Shown: positions 51,646 to 62,091 of the stretch, piece after piece | Layout: every line of letters begins with the position of its first letter | Numbering within the stretch: position 1 is the stretch's first letter | From: Aphrocallistes beatrix | Taxonomy: Eukaryota > Porifera > Hexactinellida > Sceptrulophora > Aphrocallistidae | Direction of reading: 5' to 3' | Assembly: GCA_963281255.1 (NCBI GenBank) | Contig: OY725496.1 | Coordinates: 496,001-560,000 of the forward strand | Length of the DNA stretch: 64,000 nt | Made by a program: the position numbers and the translations under genes | Notes under the pieces: model-generated | What the model was told of the DNA's origin: nothing | What the model saw: only the letters and a program-made list of their open reading frames with translations | Databases searched by the model: none

Positions 51646-52179
51646 GTCAGTCTTGAACTTAATGGATATTTTTGAACTAAAATAATTCCTACACATTTGT
51701 AGCGTCATGTGAGTATCTATATCCTTTGTGTAAGTAGAGAACAAAATATAAATGTATTTTTTGTGAATAGGTATTATCATTTTTTCTCGTATCAAAACCC
51801 TTTCATTTTTGCATTGGGGCGGGCTTGTTAAATTGTGAATGAGTTTCGAAATTCTTAATCTGGAATATTTTTTATTAGTTAATTAAATACTTCAATACGG
51901 GCACTGATCCCGATGTATTTTTATAAAACTACGCAAATGATCCCAAATGGGCAGGGGGAGAATAAATTTAACTTTAAATAACTTCATCCTCCCACCCAAC
52001 CTAAAACAGAAAGTGACACAACTGTAGATTTCGCCTTGGACTTCATGGTGGACTTACAGTGCCCTCTAGATTCACAACTGTGTGTTGTTCCCTCTATCGG
52101 AAACTGTAGTTGCTTCCCAGATCACTTGTTTTGCTCTGTTAGAGAAAAATGGTTCCACTAAGTTCTAATCTCAGACGAA
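51646..52179. other. 3' flank of the modular gene
   Basis: No coding sequence. It includes a 'caaaatataaatgtatttttt' stretch that may hold the poly(A) region. Nothing else recognised. Confidence 0.4.
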
Positions 52180-52557
52180 AATATCGACTCATCAAGAGAT
52201 TATAACGTCATTGTCAACTTTTATAATTAGAAATAACTCAGCCATTTTAGGTGCTATCATAGAAGGCTGAAACTTTAATAGATGTGTATATTAATATATC
52301 TCACAAATAATACAACTATCATCAAGAAATGACGACTTATCACTTTGTTATGACGTCATCATTAAGCATCAAAAATTTTAAAAATTGACAAAGTTAGTGA
52401 TTTTCACGTGCGATATCGATTGTAGCAGTAAGACAGACGTATTTAGAGATGTTATCTCCCTTATAATTAATCAATGTGACCCTAGGCGCCTATAGGGCGC
52501 CTCCGGCGGCCACAAAGTGTCCGCCAGCCGCGCAACGCAAGCAAGCGAAGCGCGTTT
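52180..52557 (+). mobile_element. Helitron-like family B, partial
   Basis: Body words (gatgttatctcccttataatt, TGACGTCAT near 52355) and a GC-rich terminus decayed at the very end (gcgaagcgcgttt). Confidence 0.5.
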
Positions 52558-52566
52558 ATAACTAAA

Positions 52567-52910
52567 CAAGTGCGCTTCGCTTACTTGTACTGCACGGCTT
52601 GCTGACACTGCGTGTCCGCAAAGTCGGCCTGCGGCACCTGGAGTTACTCGATCTAGCCTATTTTGGGAATTTGTTTAATTTATATAAATATTGTGAACAA
52701 AAGTTGGTCAATAATTTCCTCATATGGATCTGAAAATATGATATTCGAATTCTACACCCTCTAAAAACCCCATGTCAACCGTTGGAAGCTAGTCTCCTGC
52801 ATAATTTTCTAAATTCGTCAAATCGTGTGAAAATATGTATATAAAGGTGTGAAAATATATACATAACTATTTTTAATGCCATACACTATCATATAATTGA
52901 GACATCTAGA
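52567..52910 (-). mobile_element. Helitron-like family A, 5'-truncated
   Basis: CTTG terminus at 52567 (after A), 9 bp from the end of the preceding family B copy, so two 3' ends face each other. It loses homology after 'catacactatcatataattgag'. Confidence 0.5.
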
Positions 52911-53094
52911 ATGGTCCGATCAACTTGCGTTTTGACGTAAAACAAATAGCAATAGAATCTATTCCAATAGGGGTTTTTTACCCAGAAATAGCTATATAAT
53001 AACATACTAAAAATGTGGTACAATCTAATTAGTGGAACCTTCCAAAATATGCTAAACAGGCCGTCGGCGCGGGCAAAATTTTAATTTGGAAAAA

Positions 53095-53266
53095 TTTAAC
53101 TTTTTTTGATTTTTCGAATTATATCGATTATACCAGCAAGACATGCGTATTTAGAGATGTTATTTACCTTATAATTAATTAATGTGAGCATAATCGTTCA
53201 AAGGGCGCTTCTGGCGGACACAAAGTGTCCGCCAGCTGCGCAGCGCAAGCAAGCGTAGCGCGCTTG
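53095..53266 (+). mobile_element. Helitron-like family B, 5'-truncated
   Basis: Last ~170 bp of family B, ending gcgcaagcaagcgtagcgcg + cttg, then T. The stem cggacacaaagtgtccg is perfect. Confidence 0.55.
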
Positions 53267-54099
53267 TACTACTGAAATATTCAAGATTAGGTCGGGATTC
53301 GAATTTAAGAACTAATGAGTAGTATTGAGTACACATTCTTTGATGACTTCTCCATTTTCTAAGTTGAATTGTGTTGGTTAATTAAATCGAGTTTAAATGT
53401 TTTGCAGCTAGTTAACTCAACAGATAAGTTTGTAGTCAAATTTTTTATCCTCGCTGGTCACGTGACCAGCAATGATACAAGAAATGAGTGTCAAATTAAT
53501 TATGACCAAAAACGAGATGCATGATATGGAAAAATTTGGAGAATTTGTCTAAAAGTGGGTAAAAAAGGGGGAGATTGAAGCAGGCAAAGCAAGGCCGCGG
53601 GCCGCCTGTTGGACAGCGCTGAGGTAGGCAATAGGCGACTTCCTAATCACCAATAATACACTTTATCTCTCTGAGGCTCATGAGACGACTGCCAGAAATA
53701 GTGAGGAGGCAACTTCTTCCTTTGCATAGGTCCCAAGTGACCAGTATCAGGCGGGTCAGACCCACATTAGGGATTGTAAACCCCGCATTCGCGCTGAAAT
53801 CTGTATCCACTCTCACTTTTATGGAATTTGAAGATCATAAGCTGATCGAACTATTTATGTTTCGGAAAATATGACTAAACCTGGGGCCAGAGTCAGACTG
53901 GTCCTTCCCCCAGGAAACTTTCCTAGTGGCTAGGTTGACTCACATAGGTACCACTCAAACTTAGGATATATGCCCTGCTTCAATGGTAGTATGCCCCCTG
54001 ATGATTATCAAATATAATAAAATCACCAGTAGGATATTAGAATAGCTTAAATTACTTAATTGTTTTTTATTTTTGGATTGCTGGAAGTGTCCCGTTACC
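53267..54099. other. Non-coding stretch
   Basis: No gene recognised. 53640-53960 is GC-richer than its surroundings, with open frames that have no recognisable domain. It could be part of an unidentified repeat. Confidence 0.4.
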
Positions 54100-54431
54100 A
54101 TGTTCCCATCACATGTGAGAAAGCGGGTAGCCATACATTCATCAAATTTAGAAAATATTTCTTATTTGTAACATCAAATACAATAATGACTCCTCCTCCC
54201 TTCTTCGGGCAAAGTTTGATTACTTCTTTAGCATGATTATAGTTCCCAGAAGTATCAAAACATTGTACCGAAACATCCTCACCATCAAGCTTTATATATT
54301 TTGAGTGAGATGGAATAACAAATGTTGCCCTATATTTTAGAGGTAGAGGTAGGGAATAAGGTTCATCAATATTGAAAAAGATGCTCGTTTTTCCAACATA
54401 CGAATCTCCAATTAATACGATAAAAAGACAT
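54100..54431 (-). pseudogene. Truncated small GTPase relic
   Basis: The minus strand reads LIGDSYVGKTSIFFNIDEPY (P-loop), then 'YIKLDGEDVSVQCFDTSGNY' (G3 region) and 'VIIVFDVTNKKYFLNLMNVW' up to HVMGT, where homology to the GTPase genes at 57-62 kb ends. About five bases are missing between the ATG (54431) and the P-loop, putting the start out of frame. The G4 (NKCD) and G5 (SAK) halves are absent. Non-functional. Confidence 0.8.
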
Positions 54432-54641
54432 TAGTTTGAGTAGAAAATAAAATTTCTATAAAAACATTTAGAAATGGATAAGAACTAGTGGAAAAGAGTA
54501 AGTCAAATATATAGAAAATTCATTCATTTAAGCATCCCCAGTTAGATATACGTATTAACAATGGATCATGTCCAGAGCATTAATAAAGGAGTACCCTCCA
54601 AAGAGACGAATATTGAAAATGTAAAGGATATTTTTTTTTAA

Positions 54642-54777
54642 TGGCCAGCGCCACTGTTCCGGTTGGTATGGTTTTAACCGGACCACTTTTTAAAGTGGCC
54701 CCAGGTTGGTCATGTTAAACCGGACAACTTTTCAAAAGTGGTCCGGTTGATTAGGTAAAAACCGTGGCGCCGGCCCT
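54642..54777. mobile_element. Small fold-back MITE
   Basis: 'ggccagcgccactgttccgg' and 'aaaaaccgtggcgccggccc' are inverted, with nested arms 'ttaaccggaccacttttt' / 'aaaagtggtccggtt'. 136 bp, non-coding. Confidence 0.6.
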
Positions 54778-54987
54778 TTTTCTGAAAGAACCAATGCTCG
54801 TTCTTTTCATTTTGAACGAATATCTGATATTTTGGTCTATACTGTCTTTCTCAGAATAAACGCCGTTTTGAATAAGTGCCGGGGATTAACGGGCATAAAA
54901 GAAATAATCGCTCTGGCGCTTATTCGGGGAAAGACTATTCATTTCAAACCGGAAAAAAATTGTATTAATATTCTATCACTGTTAGAT

Positions 54988-55292
54988 GAGTAGACAATAC
55001 TTCTGAATTAGAAACACATTTCCAATTAGCCCTGGAAGCACAGAGGAATGTTACAGATCCAGTGCATTCCATTTCGAAGCAGAGTGTGATTCCTACGCCG
55101 AATTTCTCTCTCTCCAACCCAGAAACCAGACCGCACAGCGAAGTTAGAAGTGTGAAGACATCAGTGCACAGTTACTACTTGAAGTATGACATGTTTGAAG
55201 AGATTGGCAGTCAGCCTCTCTCTGAGTACGATATTGACTCAGAAGATGAAGCCTGGATACAATCACAGAAGAATAGTGTAATGAGTCCTTGA
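54988..55292 (+). CDS. Possible EPL1 (enhancer-of-polycomb-like) domain fragment
   Basis: An open frame without its own ATG: TSELETHFQLALEAQRNVTD, then QSVIPTPNFS, a Tyr-rich middle (HSYYLKYDMFEEIG) and 'LSEYDIDSEDEAWIQSQ'. The order E-x-x-x-H-x-Q-x-A-x-x-A-Q ... V-I-P-T-P ... Y-D-x-D-S-E-D-E is what I would expect of the EPL1 domain found in Enhancer of polycomb, BRPF and JADE scaffold proteins. Only about 100 residues are present, followed by a stop. It is either a single exon of a larger gene or a stranded fragment among transposons. I cannot find partner exons. Low to moderate confidence. Confidence 0.4.
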
Positions 55293-57058
55293 ACACTGTC
55301 TGATGGACCACGATAGACCACCTGGGATCAAACACTCAGTACCTCTTACATAGCCATAGAAAGCGGTGCTGTTGGTATGGTCAAGGCCTTACCACCTTTT
55401 TTACAAATTATATTAGTTCTATGGGCAATAAGGTGGATGAGCCATAACTATACTTGCCAACCGTCCCGTTTTTTGCGGGATGTCCCGATTTTTTCGCTCT
55501 TCGTATGGGATAATTCTCTCGAGTGTCCCGATTTTAAATAAAATTTCCGCATTTAATCTCGCTTTTGGTGACCAATATATAATAGTGCTTTTATATTGCG
55601 TCCCGCTATGGCCTTAACACTTTTTATGAGCTCCCGACGGCAATGTCTTACCCATCATACATGCCAACCTCTCAAGTAAAAAATCGGGATATAAATGGTA
55701 TTTTACCGGGACATAGTATATTTGTATTAGTCCTATCCTTACTATTAAAACTCGATTAATGTATATATATTGTACACTGAAAAGCGGGGCGATTCTACTT
55801 TTTGGAACGTTTTCGCGGGACATTACTTTCTACTTATGTCCGAAAAAGCGGGACGTCTCACCAAAAATGGGACAGTTGGCAAATATGCGTTGTGCACTAG
55901 GTGCGAATTGCGCAGCGTCCACCCAACTATGACTAGACCAGATGGGAACCTCATACATGCCAACCGTTCCATTTTACCCACGCCGAGTATTTCTGAGACC
56001 TGTTGCATGATATTTTGGGATTCCTATATTAAGTAACCATGGATTATAGAGTTCCGTGATATTTTGAGATATCGTAGCATTCTGATTTTGTTTTGCCTAC
56101 TCAAATGGCCTTGTGTTTCAATCGGTTTCATTATAACCTGATAACCACCGCGACCAAATTGTAGCGCATGACACAATTTGATTGGCACGCGACACAATTT
56201 AGTGGCAAGCGACACAATTTACTATGATAGAACCTCATATGGACCATGGATCAATTATATTTTCCATTTATGCAAAACCGTCCCATATTATCCACGCCGA
56301 GTACTACTGAGACCTTTTTTTGTACAAAATATCCTCGAAAAGTAGCCAGGGTGATTAATATTTTTAGCCCAATTGAAAACCTGATGGAAAAATTATAATA
56401 TCAGATAGAGCGTAAGATACAGTAGAACTCGGGATAAGACGTACCCCTTCGGGAAGGAATTATTAGTAAGTACTATCCTTAGGTCCGACTAGCCGAGTTT
56501 ATATTACATTGAAATCTATATTAAAGATTGATTTTGGTAATCAGAGAAATGAGTACGTACTAAACCGAAGAACGTATTATCCGAGTACGTACTAACCGAG
56601 TTCTACTGTACTCTCCAATGATTATAGGATATATGTACGAATATCATGAATATCATAGATAATTTGGCCCAAAATTCCCTGTCCCCGGCATTATCACTAT
56701 ATCCAATGAATGGCGGACACTTCGTCGCTCGGAATTTTCGAATTTTCGTACCCTAAAATGTCCCTTTCGCACTTACTGATTTCTCAATCAACCAAATAGT
56801 ATTTTGAGACCACTGAAGATTGTAAATTTTTCAATACGTATCAGGTTAAATATATATTAGTCGAAAAATCCATATTTATACTAATTAATAAATTTGATAT
56901 TGACATCGATTAACCGGTTAACCGCCCTGGAGGAAACCAAAATAACCGACCCCGAATATCGGTTAACCAACCCCAGCCCTACTCGCAACATATTATAATT
57001 TTAAATTCTGAAATTCGCAAATTAATTATTAGAATTTTTTTAGATTTTAGTGAGGAGA
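55293..57058. other. Gene-free stretch with repeat relics
   Basis: Includes 'gtcccgattttttcgctctt'-type GC words around 55450-55900, a Helitron-like B 5' end at 55736 (tccttactattaaaactcga), a dispersed repeat at 56130-56260 also seen at 37.1 and 60.1 kb, and the MITE at 56420. A poly-T tract before 57050 ends in a possible acceptor (tagattttag) upstream of the first GTPase. Confidence 0.5.
56420..56608. mobile_element. pogo-like MITE with TA target duplication
   Basis: 189 bp, termini cagtagaactcgg and ccgagttctactg, flanked by TA on both sides. The inner words 'ataagacgtac' / 'gtacgtacta' and 'gtactatcct' are also partly inverted. A related right end is at about 59110-59150 and 60905-60950 (attatccgagttcatattga). 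Confidence 0.75.
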
Positions 57059-57664
57059 ATGTTCCCTTATCGTGTTTCATTAATTGGGGATTCTTACGTT
57101 GGCAAAACACAGCTCTTTTTAAAAAGTCAAGATCCTCATTTCGAACTCCATGATCACGGATATATACTACCAACATTAGTTTTTTCATCTAACATCGTAC
57201 CTGTAAAGCTTGATAGTGAGGATATTATAATGCTATATTTCGACACTCGAGGGAATTATAATCGTACCCGAAATTTAACAAAACATTTTGCAGATAAGGG
57301 AGACGGAGCCATTCTTATATTCGATGTTACGAATAAAAAATCTTTCCTTAATTTGAAGAATGTATGGCTACCCGCTTTCTCACATGTGATGGGAACATCT
57401 TTTCAATTCATGCTAGTAGGGAACAAGTGTGATCTGGTGGAAGAGAGAGAGGTTGATTATACAACTGCAAAGGAGTATGCAGATAGTTTGAATATTCTTT
57501 ATATCGAGGTCAGTGCGAAAGATGGGACGAATGTGGAAATGATGTTTGTACAAATGACAGCTTTGACAAGGAATAAGTCAAATATTTCGATTAAACCTGC
57601 CTTGAAGAAGAATAAAAGTACTTCAAATGGAGTTAGTGGACGTAGTTTGTGTACATGTTTATAA
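57059..57664 (+). CDS. Ras-superfamily small GTPase (copy 1)
   Basis: 201 aa from the ATG at 57059 (MFPYRVSLIGDSYVGKT). P-loop G10-D-S-Y-V-G-K-T17, G4 NKCD, G5 SAKDG, C-terminal CTCL, a CaaX-like box ending in Leu that predicts geranylgeranylation and membrane attachment. G3 is D-T-R-G-N-Y instead of D-x-A-G-Q-E: the catalytic Gln is Asn-shifted and Ala is Arg, so intrinsic GTP hydrolysis may be altered. Rab/Rho-like size. The second half is nearly identical at DNA level to copies 2 and 3, while the first half is divergent. It probably acts in membrane or cytoskeletal signalling; the partner is unknown. Confidence 0.8.
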   Translation: MFPYRVSLIGDSYVGKTQLFLKSQDPHFELHDHGYILPTLVFSSNIVPVKLDSEDIIMLYFDTRGNYNRTRNLTKHFADKGDGAILIFDVTNKKSFLNLKNVWLPAFSHVMGTSFQFMLVGNKCDLVEEREVDYTTAKEYADSLNILYIEVSAKDGTNVEMMFVQMTALTRNKSNISIKPALKKNKSTSNGVSGRSLCTCL

Positions 57665-58016
57665 CACTTCGCTCCTTTTAACTAGTCTAAGAATACATTG
57701 TACAATTCAGTTGTTTCGTTTGAATGCCATTAGATGTTAGATGTAGATACGATATTTATTGAAGGGTCGAAATCTGAGGTTCCGTGAGTAACCTCCTGCT
57801 AGTAAAGTTTGATGACTGATTTTGGTACTTTGGGGCATTTGTCGAAAGATAAGCTCCTAGGCCGGTCTGGAAGATGGGGGGGGGGGATTGTAGGGGGGGT
57901 GTCCGAAGGGTACCGGCGAGGAAATCGGATTTTTTATAAAAGTTGCTATTAACTTCACTAATGACACTCTCTTGATTAAATTGATATCAAGGAATTCATT
58001 CCTGATGTTAACTTTG
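57665..58016. other. 3' flank of GTPase copy 1
   Basis: The first ~80 bases after the stop (cacttcgctccttttaacta) are shared with copy 2 at 59937, so the conversion or duplication tract extends past the gene. A G-run (about 57878-57887) follows. No gene. Confidence 0.6.
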
Positions 58017-58235
58017 GGATACGGACATTTCGGTACGTGGACAATTCGGTACGGACATTTCGGTATGTGGACATTTCGGTACGTGGACATTTCGGTACGT
58101 GGACATTTCGGTACGTGGACATTTCGGTACGTGGACATTTCGGTACGTGGACAATTCGGTACGGACATTTCGGTATGTGGACATTTCGGTACGTGGACAT
58201 TTCGGTACGTGTGTACTCAGTATATGGACGATTCG
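58017..58235. repeat. 16-bp minisatellite (ggacatttcggtacgt)
   Basis: About 13 units of 'gtggacatttcggtac' with a few 'gtggacaattcggtacg' variants, and a duplicated internal block. All the overlapping open frames here (both strands, 57857-58334) are products of the repeat. Confidence 0.95.
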
Positions 58236-59339
58236 GTAAAAATTAAGTTGGATTGTAAAAGAATCACCACAAATTAACATATAAAACCATTCAGGAATTA
58301 CGCAATGCAATTGCATGATTTCTTTATTTTTCACACATGGCTTCTTTTAAACCCTATTCATCGATATAATGACAAATAACAACATCATACTAACGCAGTT
58401 GAAGCTTGGCATCGCTCATACAATGCTACCATCGGATGTTACCACCCCAACATAGTGCTCACCCTCACCATTATTTTAAGTTTTTATCCAAAAAATACGT
58501 TACAACGTCCCTGCCAATGCAGAAAATATATTAAACACATAGATTCTAACCAGAGGCGTAGTCAGCCCAATTCTTAGGGTGCTGCAATTCTGTGAGAGGG
58601 TTGCGGCACCCAATGCTAATTTATGAAATTTTAGTGGGCCTTTGAGGTTGCGGCCTAGGTCCCAAGTGCTGCACCCTTGCTACGCCTCTGATTCTAACAT
58701 AAATAAAAACACGACCAAGGGGCAGTCGAGATCTGTTCGTATTACCCAGAGTGATTTACATGTATTTTCTATGTTCGAATTGGGACACCAGAGTTCTATC
58801 TAAGATTTTAATTGGGGGAAGCTTCCCCCTACCCCCATTCAGTAGATCAATCAATTCGTATCAGATATATAGATATACAAGCTTCGCTTGCTTGCGCTGC
58901 GCAGCTAGCATACACTTTGTGTCCGCTGGAGGCACCCTTTGGGCGCCTGGGGTCGCATTGGTTAATTATAAGGGAGATAACATCTCTAAATACGTCTGTC
59001 CTACTGTTATAATTGATATAATGTGCCATGGCAAAAATATGCTTCGATCGGGGGGGGGGTCAAATGTATACTGGAAATTCAGACAAATGCTCTCCTTTCT
59101 CGCTCTCCCTTCGTATTATCCGAGTTCATATTGACTCGGTTTTACTATATTTTACTACTTAAAACTCTATCATTGACCGAAAAATCTGATAGCAGACTCC
59201 CATCCAGTCTGTGAGAGACTTTTTTCACTACTTTGTTGTATTATATAATTTTACGATGGTACATTGATTTTAGATTGTTACTGTTTTCTCTAACCTCAGC
59301 CTAAGTGAAGTAGTGTTATAGCTGAGAACATAGAAACAC
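58236..59339. other. Gene-free stretch before GTPase copy 2
   Basis: 58560-58690 has 'ggcacccaatgctaatttatgaaattttagtgggcc' words suggesting an old repeat. 59040-59220 is homologous to 60840-61001 plus 61361-61385, the DNA before copy 3, but without the hAT MITE that interrupts it there (empty site 'catccagtctgtgagagact' at about 59200-59219). It is probably promoter and 5' UTR. Confidence 0.6.
58878..59020 (-). mobile_element. Helitron-like family B, truncated
   Basis: GC-rich terminus at 58878 (after A): caagcttcgcttgcttgcgc, 'ggttaattataagggagata', then loses homology after 'cctactgttataatt'. Confidence 0.55.
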
Positions 59340-59936
59340 ATGGCAGTTTCTCGTGTTGCACTTATCGGGGACCCTTTTGTTGGCAAAACTCAACTATATT
59401 CGCAACTTATAGATGGTACACCCCTAAGCACAACTTATATACCGACACCGGGAGTTCAGTTTGACAAAAAGTATATAAAGCTTGATAATGAAATGTTAGA
59501 AATGGTATGCTTTGATACGGCAGGAGCTTATATTATAACCAATAGGTTAATCGTATATTATGCGAATAAGGGAGAAGGAGCCATTCTTATATTTGATGTT
59601 ACTAATAAAAAGTCTTTCCTAAATTTGAAGAGTTTATGGCTACCCGCTTTCTCACATGTGATGGGAACATCGTTTCAATTCATGCTAGTAGGGAACAAGT
59701 GTGATCTGGTGGAAGAGAGAGAGGTTGATTATACAACTGCAAAGGAGTATGCAGATAGTTTGAATATTCTTTATATCGAGGTCAGTGCGAAAGATGGGAC
59801 GAATGTGGAAATGATGTTTGTACAAATGGCAGCTTTGACAAAGAATAAGTCAAAGATTTCGATTGAACCTGACTTGAAGAAGAATAAAAGTACTCCAAAT
59901 GGAGTTAGTGGAGGTAGTTTGTGTACATGTTTATAA
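59340..59936 (+). CDS. Ras-superfamily small GTPase (copy 2)
   Basis: 198 aa, MAVSRVALIGDPFVGKT start. P-loop G10-T17, switch I Thr likely T36 (YIPTPGVQF), G3 D59-T-A-G62 followed by Ala-Tyr rather than Gln-Glu, G4 N119-K-C-D122, G5 S149-A-K151, C-terminal CTCL lipidation box. It is the most canonical of the three in G3, but still lacks the catalytic Gln. The upstream ~100 bp resembles that of copy 3, so copies 2 and 3 share promoter ancestry. From about codon 78 on, the DNA is nearly identical to copies 1 and 3. Confidence 0.85.
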   Translation: MAVSRVALIGDPFVGKTQLYSQLIDGTPLSTTYIPTPGVQFDKKYIKLDNEMLEMVCFDTAGAYIITNRLIVYYANKGEGAILIFDVTNKKSFLNLKSLWLPAFSHVMGTSFQFMLVGNKCDLVEEREVDYTTAKEYADSLNILYIEVSAKDGTNVEMMFVQMAALTKNKSKISIEPDLKKNKSTPNGVSGGSLCTCL

Positions 59937-60186
59937 CACTTCGCTCCTTTTAACTAGTCTAAGAATGCATTGTACAATTCAGTTGTTTTTGTTTTGGATG
60001 CCATTAGATGTTAGATGTAGATGCTAATATATTCTATTCTTGTTGGACACCTCCAGTTGTATGTATGTGCATAGATCTTCACAATATTTTTGTAGGGTGT
60101 ACTTGATAACCACCGCCACCAAATTGTTGCACATGGCGCAATTTGATAGCACGCGACTCAATATAGTGGCACGCGACACAATTTAG

Positions 60187-60705
60187 CATTAGTCCTACTC
60201 CATATGTAGGCATTAGTCCTACTTTTTCAGATGTACGCGTTAGTCCTACTCCTAAAATTGGCGTTAGTCCTACTATTTTCAGATGTAGGCGTTAGTACTA
60301 TTCTAAAATACTGCTTTCCGCTTCTCCAAATCATACTATTTCAATTGATCCTCACCAAAAGGTGCAATTTATCCCTGTTGTTCATTGTCATTCACTTAAA
60401 ATACCACTCAACCACCTCTTCATTCATAAATGCCTCTTTCACAGCCTTGGGCTAATATTCTCAACTCAAAATGCTGCTCTTCGCTTTATTCTTACATATA
60501 TCTCATTGAAATGCTGGACACTTGTGGGAGTAGGACTAACGCCTACATCTGAAAAAAGTAGGACTAACGTCTACATCTGAAAAAAGTAGGACTAATGCCA
60601 ATTTAGGAGTAGGACTAACGCCTACATCTGAAAAAAGTAGGACTAATGCCAATTTAGGAGTAGGACTAGCGTCTACAAGTCAGAATTAGGACTAACGACG
60701 CGTCC
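60187..60705. mobile_element. Fold-back element with arrays of TAGTCCTAC / GTAGGACTA
   Basis: The left side carries four or five 'aggcattagtcctact' units (60187-60300), the right side four or five inverted 'agtaggactaacgcctacat' units (60520-60700). It interrupts a dispersed repeat that is uninterrupted at 56205-56235 (gcgacacaattt | ... agaacc). No coding sequence. Related in style to the gtaggaataagg MITEs at 34.3 and 46.0 kb. Confidence 0.6.
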
Positions 60706-61001
60706 CCACAATTTATTAAGGTAGAACCCTATATGGACCATGGATCAATCATATTTATATATATTAACAAATAAATATTAATCGAGTTTTAAAAGTGAGG
60801 ATTCATGATAACCAAAAAGATGTAATATGCCATGACAAAATATGCTTCAATCGGGGGGGGGACAAATGCATACTGCAAATTCAGACAAATGCAGCTCTCC
60901 CTTCGTATTATCCGAGTTCATATTGACTAGGTTCTACTGTATTTTACTACTTAAAGCTCTATCATTGACCGAAAAATCTGGCAGCAGACTCTCATCCAGT
61001 C

Positions 61002-61360
61002 CAGAGTTGCACGCGGGCCGAAATTTGTAACCGCGGCCCGCACTTTTAAGTTAACCCGGCCCACAGCCCGGCCCGCAAGAATCCCGCATAAATCTTTTTG
61101 GAACGCTTTGTAAGTTACTAACTATAGAAATACACTAAGGGAATCCTTTTATGGGAGTGAGTTTTTGCAAACACAAATAAGTAGTAACTAACAAAGTTCC
61201 ATTTACGTAAGTATTCCTAAATTGGTAGCTCGTGACAATTAAAAACATAGTCTCGGTTGTCATCGCGGGGAGTTCTGTCAAGATCTCCGGCCGATGGGCT
61301 CGCAAACTATTATATTCGGCCCGCGGGCCTGCGGGGCGGGCCGGCCAGCTTGCAACTCTG
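61002..61360. mobile_element. hAT-type MITE with 8-bp target duplication (copy 2)
   Basis: 359 bp, cagagttgcacgcgggcc ... agcttgcaactctg. Flanks atccagtc (60994-61001) and atccagcc (61361-61368), 7 of 8 identical. The unoccupied site is seen in the homologous DNA upstream of GTPase copy 2 at about 59200, which proves the insertion and its limits. Family member at 18149-18529. Confidence 0.9.
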
Positions 61361-61494
61361 ATCCAGCCTGTGAGAGACTTTTTTCTACTGATTTGTTATT
61401 TTTAATTTTAGGACGGTACATTGAATTTAGATTGTTGCTGTTTCCTCTAACTAGTTAAGTTAAGTAGTTTTATAGCTGAGAGTATATAAAAAAC

Positions 61495-62091
61495 ATGGCA
61501 GTATCTGGTGTTTTGCTTATCGGAGAACCTTTTGTCGGCAAAACTCAACTAGCTTTGCATATAAAAGATGCTACACCCCTGAGCACAGCTTATTTACCGA
61601 CATTGGGAGTTCACTTCGTCACAAAGCATATAAAGCTTGATAATGAAATGTTGAAAATGGTATGCTATGATACGCCAGGATTTTATACTATAACTCATAA
61701 GTTAATTGTACATCATGCGAAGATGGGAGATGGAGCCATTCTTATATTCGATGTCACAAATAGACAATATTTCCTAAATTTGAAGAGTTTATGGCTACCC
61801 ACTTTCTCTCATGTGATGGGAACATCTTTTCAATTCATGCTAGTAGGGAACAAGTGTGATCTGGTGGAAGAGAGAGAGGTTGATTATACAACTGCAAAGG
61901 AGTTTGCAGATAGTTTGAATATTCTTTATATCGAGGTCAGTGCGAAAGATGGGACGAATGTGGAAATGATGTTTGTACAAATGACAGCTTTGACAAGGAA
62001 TAAGTCAAAGATTTCGATTAAACTTGACAAGGAGGAAAATAAAGAGAAGAGTTCAATTAGGAAGAAAGAGTGTTTGTGTACATGTTTGTGA
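61495..62091 (+). CDS. Ras-superfamily small GTPase (copy 3)
   Basis: 198 aa, MAVSGVLLIGEPFVGKT start. P-loop G10-E-P-F-V-G-K-T17, G3 D-T-P-G-F-Y (Pro for Ala, no Gln), G4 NKCD, G5 SAKDG, C-terminal KKECLCTCL with Cys cluster. The tail before the Cys box (KLDKEENKEKSSIRK) is more basic than in the other copies and could aid membrane binding. The central part (from about codon 78 to 175) is nearly identical in DNA to copies 1 and 2; the 3' UTR is different from them, so the shared tract ends near the stop. Confidence 0.85.
   Translation: MAVSGVLLIGEPFVGKTQLALHIKDATPLSTAYLPTLGVHFVTKHIKLDNEMLKMVCYDTPGFYTITHKLIVHHAKMGDGAILIFDVTNRQYFLNLKSLWLPTFSHVMGTSFQFMLVGNKCDLVEEREVDYTTAKEFADSLNILYIEVSAKDGTNVEMMFVQMTALTRNKSKISIKLDKEENKEKSSIRKKECLCTCL

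Noticed and set aside
53680-53874. 64-codon frame in the GC-richer stretch
   Set aside because: No domain, no paralogue in the window and no splice context; possibly part of an unidentified repeat.
57857-58334. Several overlapping open frames on both strands (CPRTEMSTYRNV-type)
   Set aside because: They are all translations of the 16-bp minisatellite.
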